DNA from: Psophocarpus tetragonolobus | Taxonomy: Eukaryota > Streptophyta > Magnoliopsida > Fabales > Fabaceae | Reading direction: 5' to 3' | Assembly: GCA_037954015.1 (NCBI GenBank) | Contig: CM075688.1 | Location: 99,214,749-99,278,748, forward strand | Length of the DNA stretch: 64,000 nucleotides | In this document: piece by piece, positions 62,636-64,000 of the stretch | Layout: the number at the start of each line of letters is the position of its first letter | How positions within the stretch are numbered: the stretch's first letter is position 1 | Program-made: the position numbers and the translations under genes | Notes under the pieces: generated by a model | Seen by the model: only the letters and a program-made list of their open reading frames with translations | Databases searched by the model: none | What the model was told of the DNA's origin: nothing

Positions 62636-64000
62636 CATTATATCCCATTTATTTGATTGCGTGTAAGATTCTTGCAAAAATATTCACGAAGCATATGAGA
62701 GGTGTAATGTCCGGTCATTATTAATCGAAGGTAATGACTGGTGATTGTTGGTCGGAGGTGAGGACTGGTAACTACTAGTAGGAAGTGACGGTCGTGATTG
62801 TTGGATGGAGGTGGCGGTTAGTGACGGTTGCTTACAGGTGGTGGTCGATGACTTCTAGTTAAAGGTGATGGTTGGTAATCGCCAATCAAAGGTGATGGTC
62901 AATGGTGATAAGTGACACCAACTAATGAACTTAAATAAAAATAGAATAAGAAATTTGAAAACCAAATTTTATTGTTTTTCAAATTAAGTGAAAACTGTTT
63001 TGAAAATGAGTGAAAAACCAAAATAGAACCATTTTTGCCAAGCATTTTCAAAATAAATTTCAAAACCAAAAATAAAAAACTTAGAACCACTCCGAATAGG
63101 ACATAAAGAGGTTATGGATGATGCAAAAAATAATGGGAAAGAATTTATATGCTTGAAAGCAAATTTTGAAACAGGCTTATGATTCTGTAAGCCGACAATA
63201 TTTGTGGTAAGTGATGGGCATGATGGGATTTGTGCAAAGTGGACATGAGAGATAAAGGAATGTGTGTGTTTGGCAAAAATATTAGTTTTATTGACCGAAA
63301 GCCTTTCAAAAGGGGTTGGTAAGGGGCTTAGATAAGGGGATCTATTATTGTCTTTCTTGTTTCTCATGGAAGCGGAAGGATTAAGGCAAATGTTTCTATC
63401 TACGGTGGACAAAGGATATTAGAAGAGGTACACCATTGGAAGAAAACAGATTCGAGTCACACACTTGCATTTTGAGGACGACACACTTCTTTTAACTCAA
63501 ATGGAATAGATGTCCCTTAAAGTGATGAAAGTGGTATTGTCAAATTTTGAATTAGTTTCTAGGCTCGAGGTCAATTTCCACAAGAATTCGCTGCACTAGG
63601 TGAATGTGAGTGTGACAAACTTGAGTGGGGCTTCAACCTATTAAATTATAAGGTGAGAGACATTCCTTTCAAGTACTTGAACATCCCAGTTGGGTCAAAT
63701 CCTTCAAGACTGAAGATGTGGAAAACCAAGAAGGGGTAAAGAAATGTTTGTTAGAGTAGGAGAACAAATATGTGTCCATGACAAGGAGAGTGATAAAACT
63801 GTCTTATCTACAATATCAATCTACTCCCTTTTAATTTTCAAGGATCCTAAATGTATCATTTCTCAACTTTATTCTCTATTTTGCATTTTTTTATGAGTAA
63901 CCACTAGTAATGGTCAAAAGGTAGGCGAACCTGGGTAGGCTAAAGGATGAGGGGGGATTGGGTTTGAGAAATGTGAGAAAGTTTAACTTAGCTTTATTAG
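62636..64000 (+). pseudogene. LINE ORF2 reverse transcriptase remnant, runs off the window
   Basis: Successive plant L1 reverse transcriptase blocks appear in changing frames: YPIYLIACKILAKIFTKHMR (62641-62700), then a break, VMDDAKNNGKEFICLKANFE (about 63112-63171), YDSVSRQYLW, MGMMGFVQSGH, FLFLMEAEGLRQMF, and the active-site block HLHFEDDTLLLTQ, where the expected FADD reads FEDD (about 63469). NFELVSRLEVNFHKN and LKDEGGLGLRNVRKFNLAL-like sequence lead to the window end. The block normally found between HMR and VMDDAK is replaced by a Harbinger-like element. The remnant is dead and incomplete at both ends here. Confidence 0.8.
62713..63102. mobile_element. Decayed second copy of the minisatellite-bearing Harbinger-like element
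   Basis: The right 190 bases are the inverse of the left end of the element at 53465-54420: aaaactgttttgaaaatgag, accatttttgccaa and gaaccactcc match it closely. About 200 bases of the same 27-bp minisatellite precede it, reading gtgattgttggtcggaggtg on this strand. The right terminus is mutated (gaataggac for gaacggggcc) and the left terminus is missing, so this copy is truncated. It interrupts the LINE reading frame. Confidence 0.7.

Overview
The window is nuclear DNA from a flowering plant. It is very AT-rich, the genes are far apart with GT..AG introns, and transposable elements fill most of the space between them. The gene set (Mediator subunit MED33, a plant PPR-E organelle factor, an F-box protein and an 'L34e superfamily' small membrane protein) is dicot. 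The style of the repeats suggests a legume such as soybean, but that assignment is inference from memory of repeat families.

Layout. 1-17000 has no host gene that I can support. It holds a short near-perfect hairpin (2000-2060), a 164-bp MITE, a 2.1-kb CACTA element with a 3-bp target duplication, a dead LINE, a 0.5-kb hAT element with a perfect 8-bp target duplication, and a 1.3-kb foldback element. 17092-26415 (+) is a complete 12-exon MED33 (REF4/RFR1 type) gene; my splice model stays in frame and gives 1317 residues. 29529-30263 (-) is a single-exon F-box gene with a long glutamate run. 33567-34380 holds a TRIM-like LTR beside a second LINE remnant. 37182-38580 is a truncated, unrecognised gene fused to an antisense Ty3/gypsy gag-protease remnant. 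41921-44017 (-) is an intact 698-residue PPR-E protein, probably a mitochondrial RNA editing factor.

44289-47815 is a Mutator-like element with arms of about 1 kb and a ~210-bp tandem array in its centre; it sits 272 bp upstream of the PPR start codon. 51052-54790 is a 3.7-kb hAT element with a perfect 8-bp target duplication, and inside it is a 956-bp PIF/Harbinger-like element carrying a 27-bp minisatellite. A second, decayed copy of that Harbinger-like family interrupts a LINE at the right edge.

55603-60838 (-) is a two-exon gene for a plant 'ribosomal protein L34e superfamily' membrane protein. I rebuilt its 46-nt last exon by splice phase across a 4.6-kb intron, which contains a Ty1/copia pol remnant and two small hAT-like MITEs.

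I saw no new multi-gene system. The host genes look functionally unrelated to one another. The main interest lies in the nested transposons, the gene fragment fused to a retroelement, the distal micro-exon and the unexplained hairpin.
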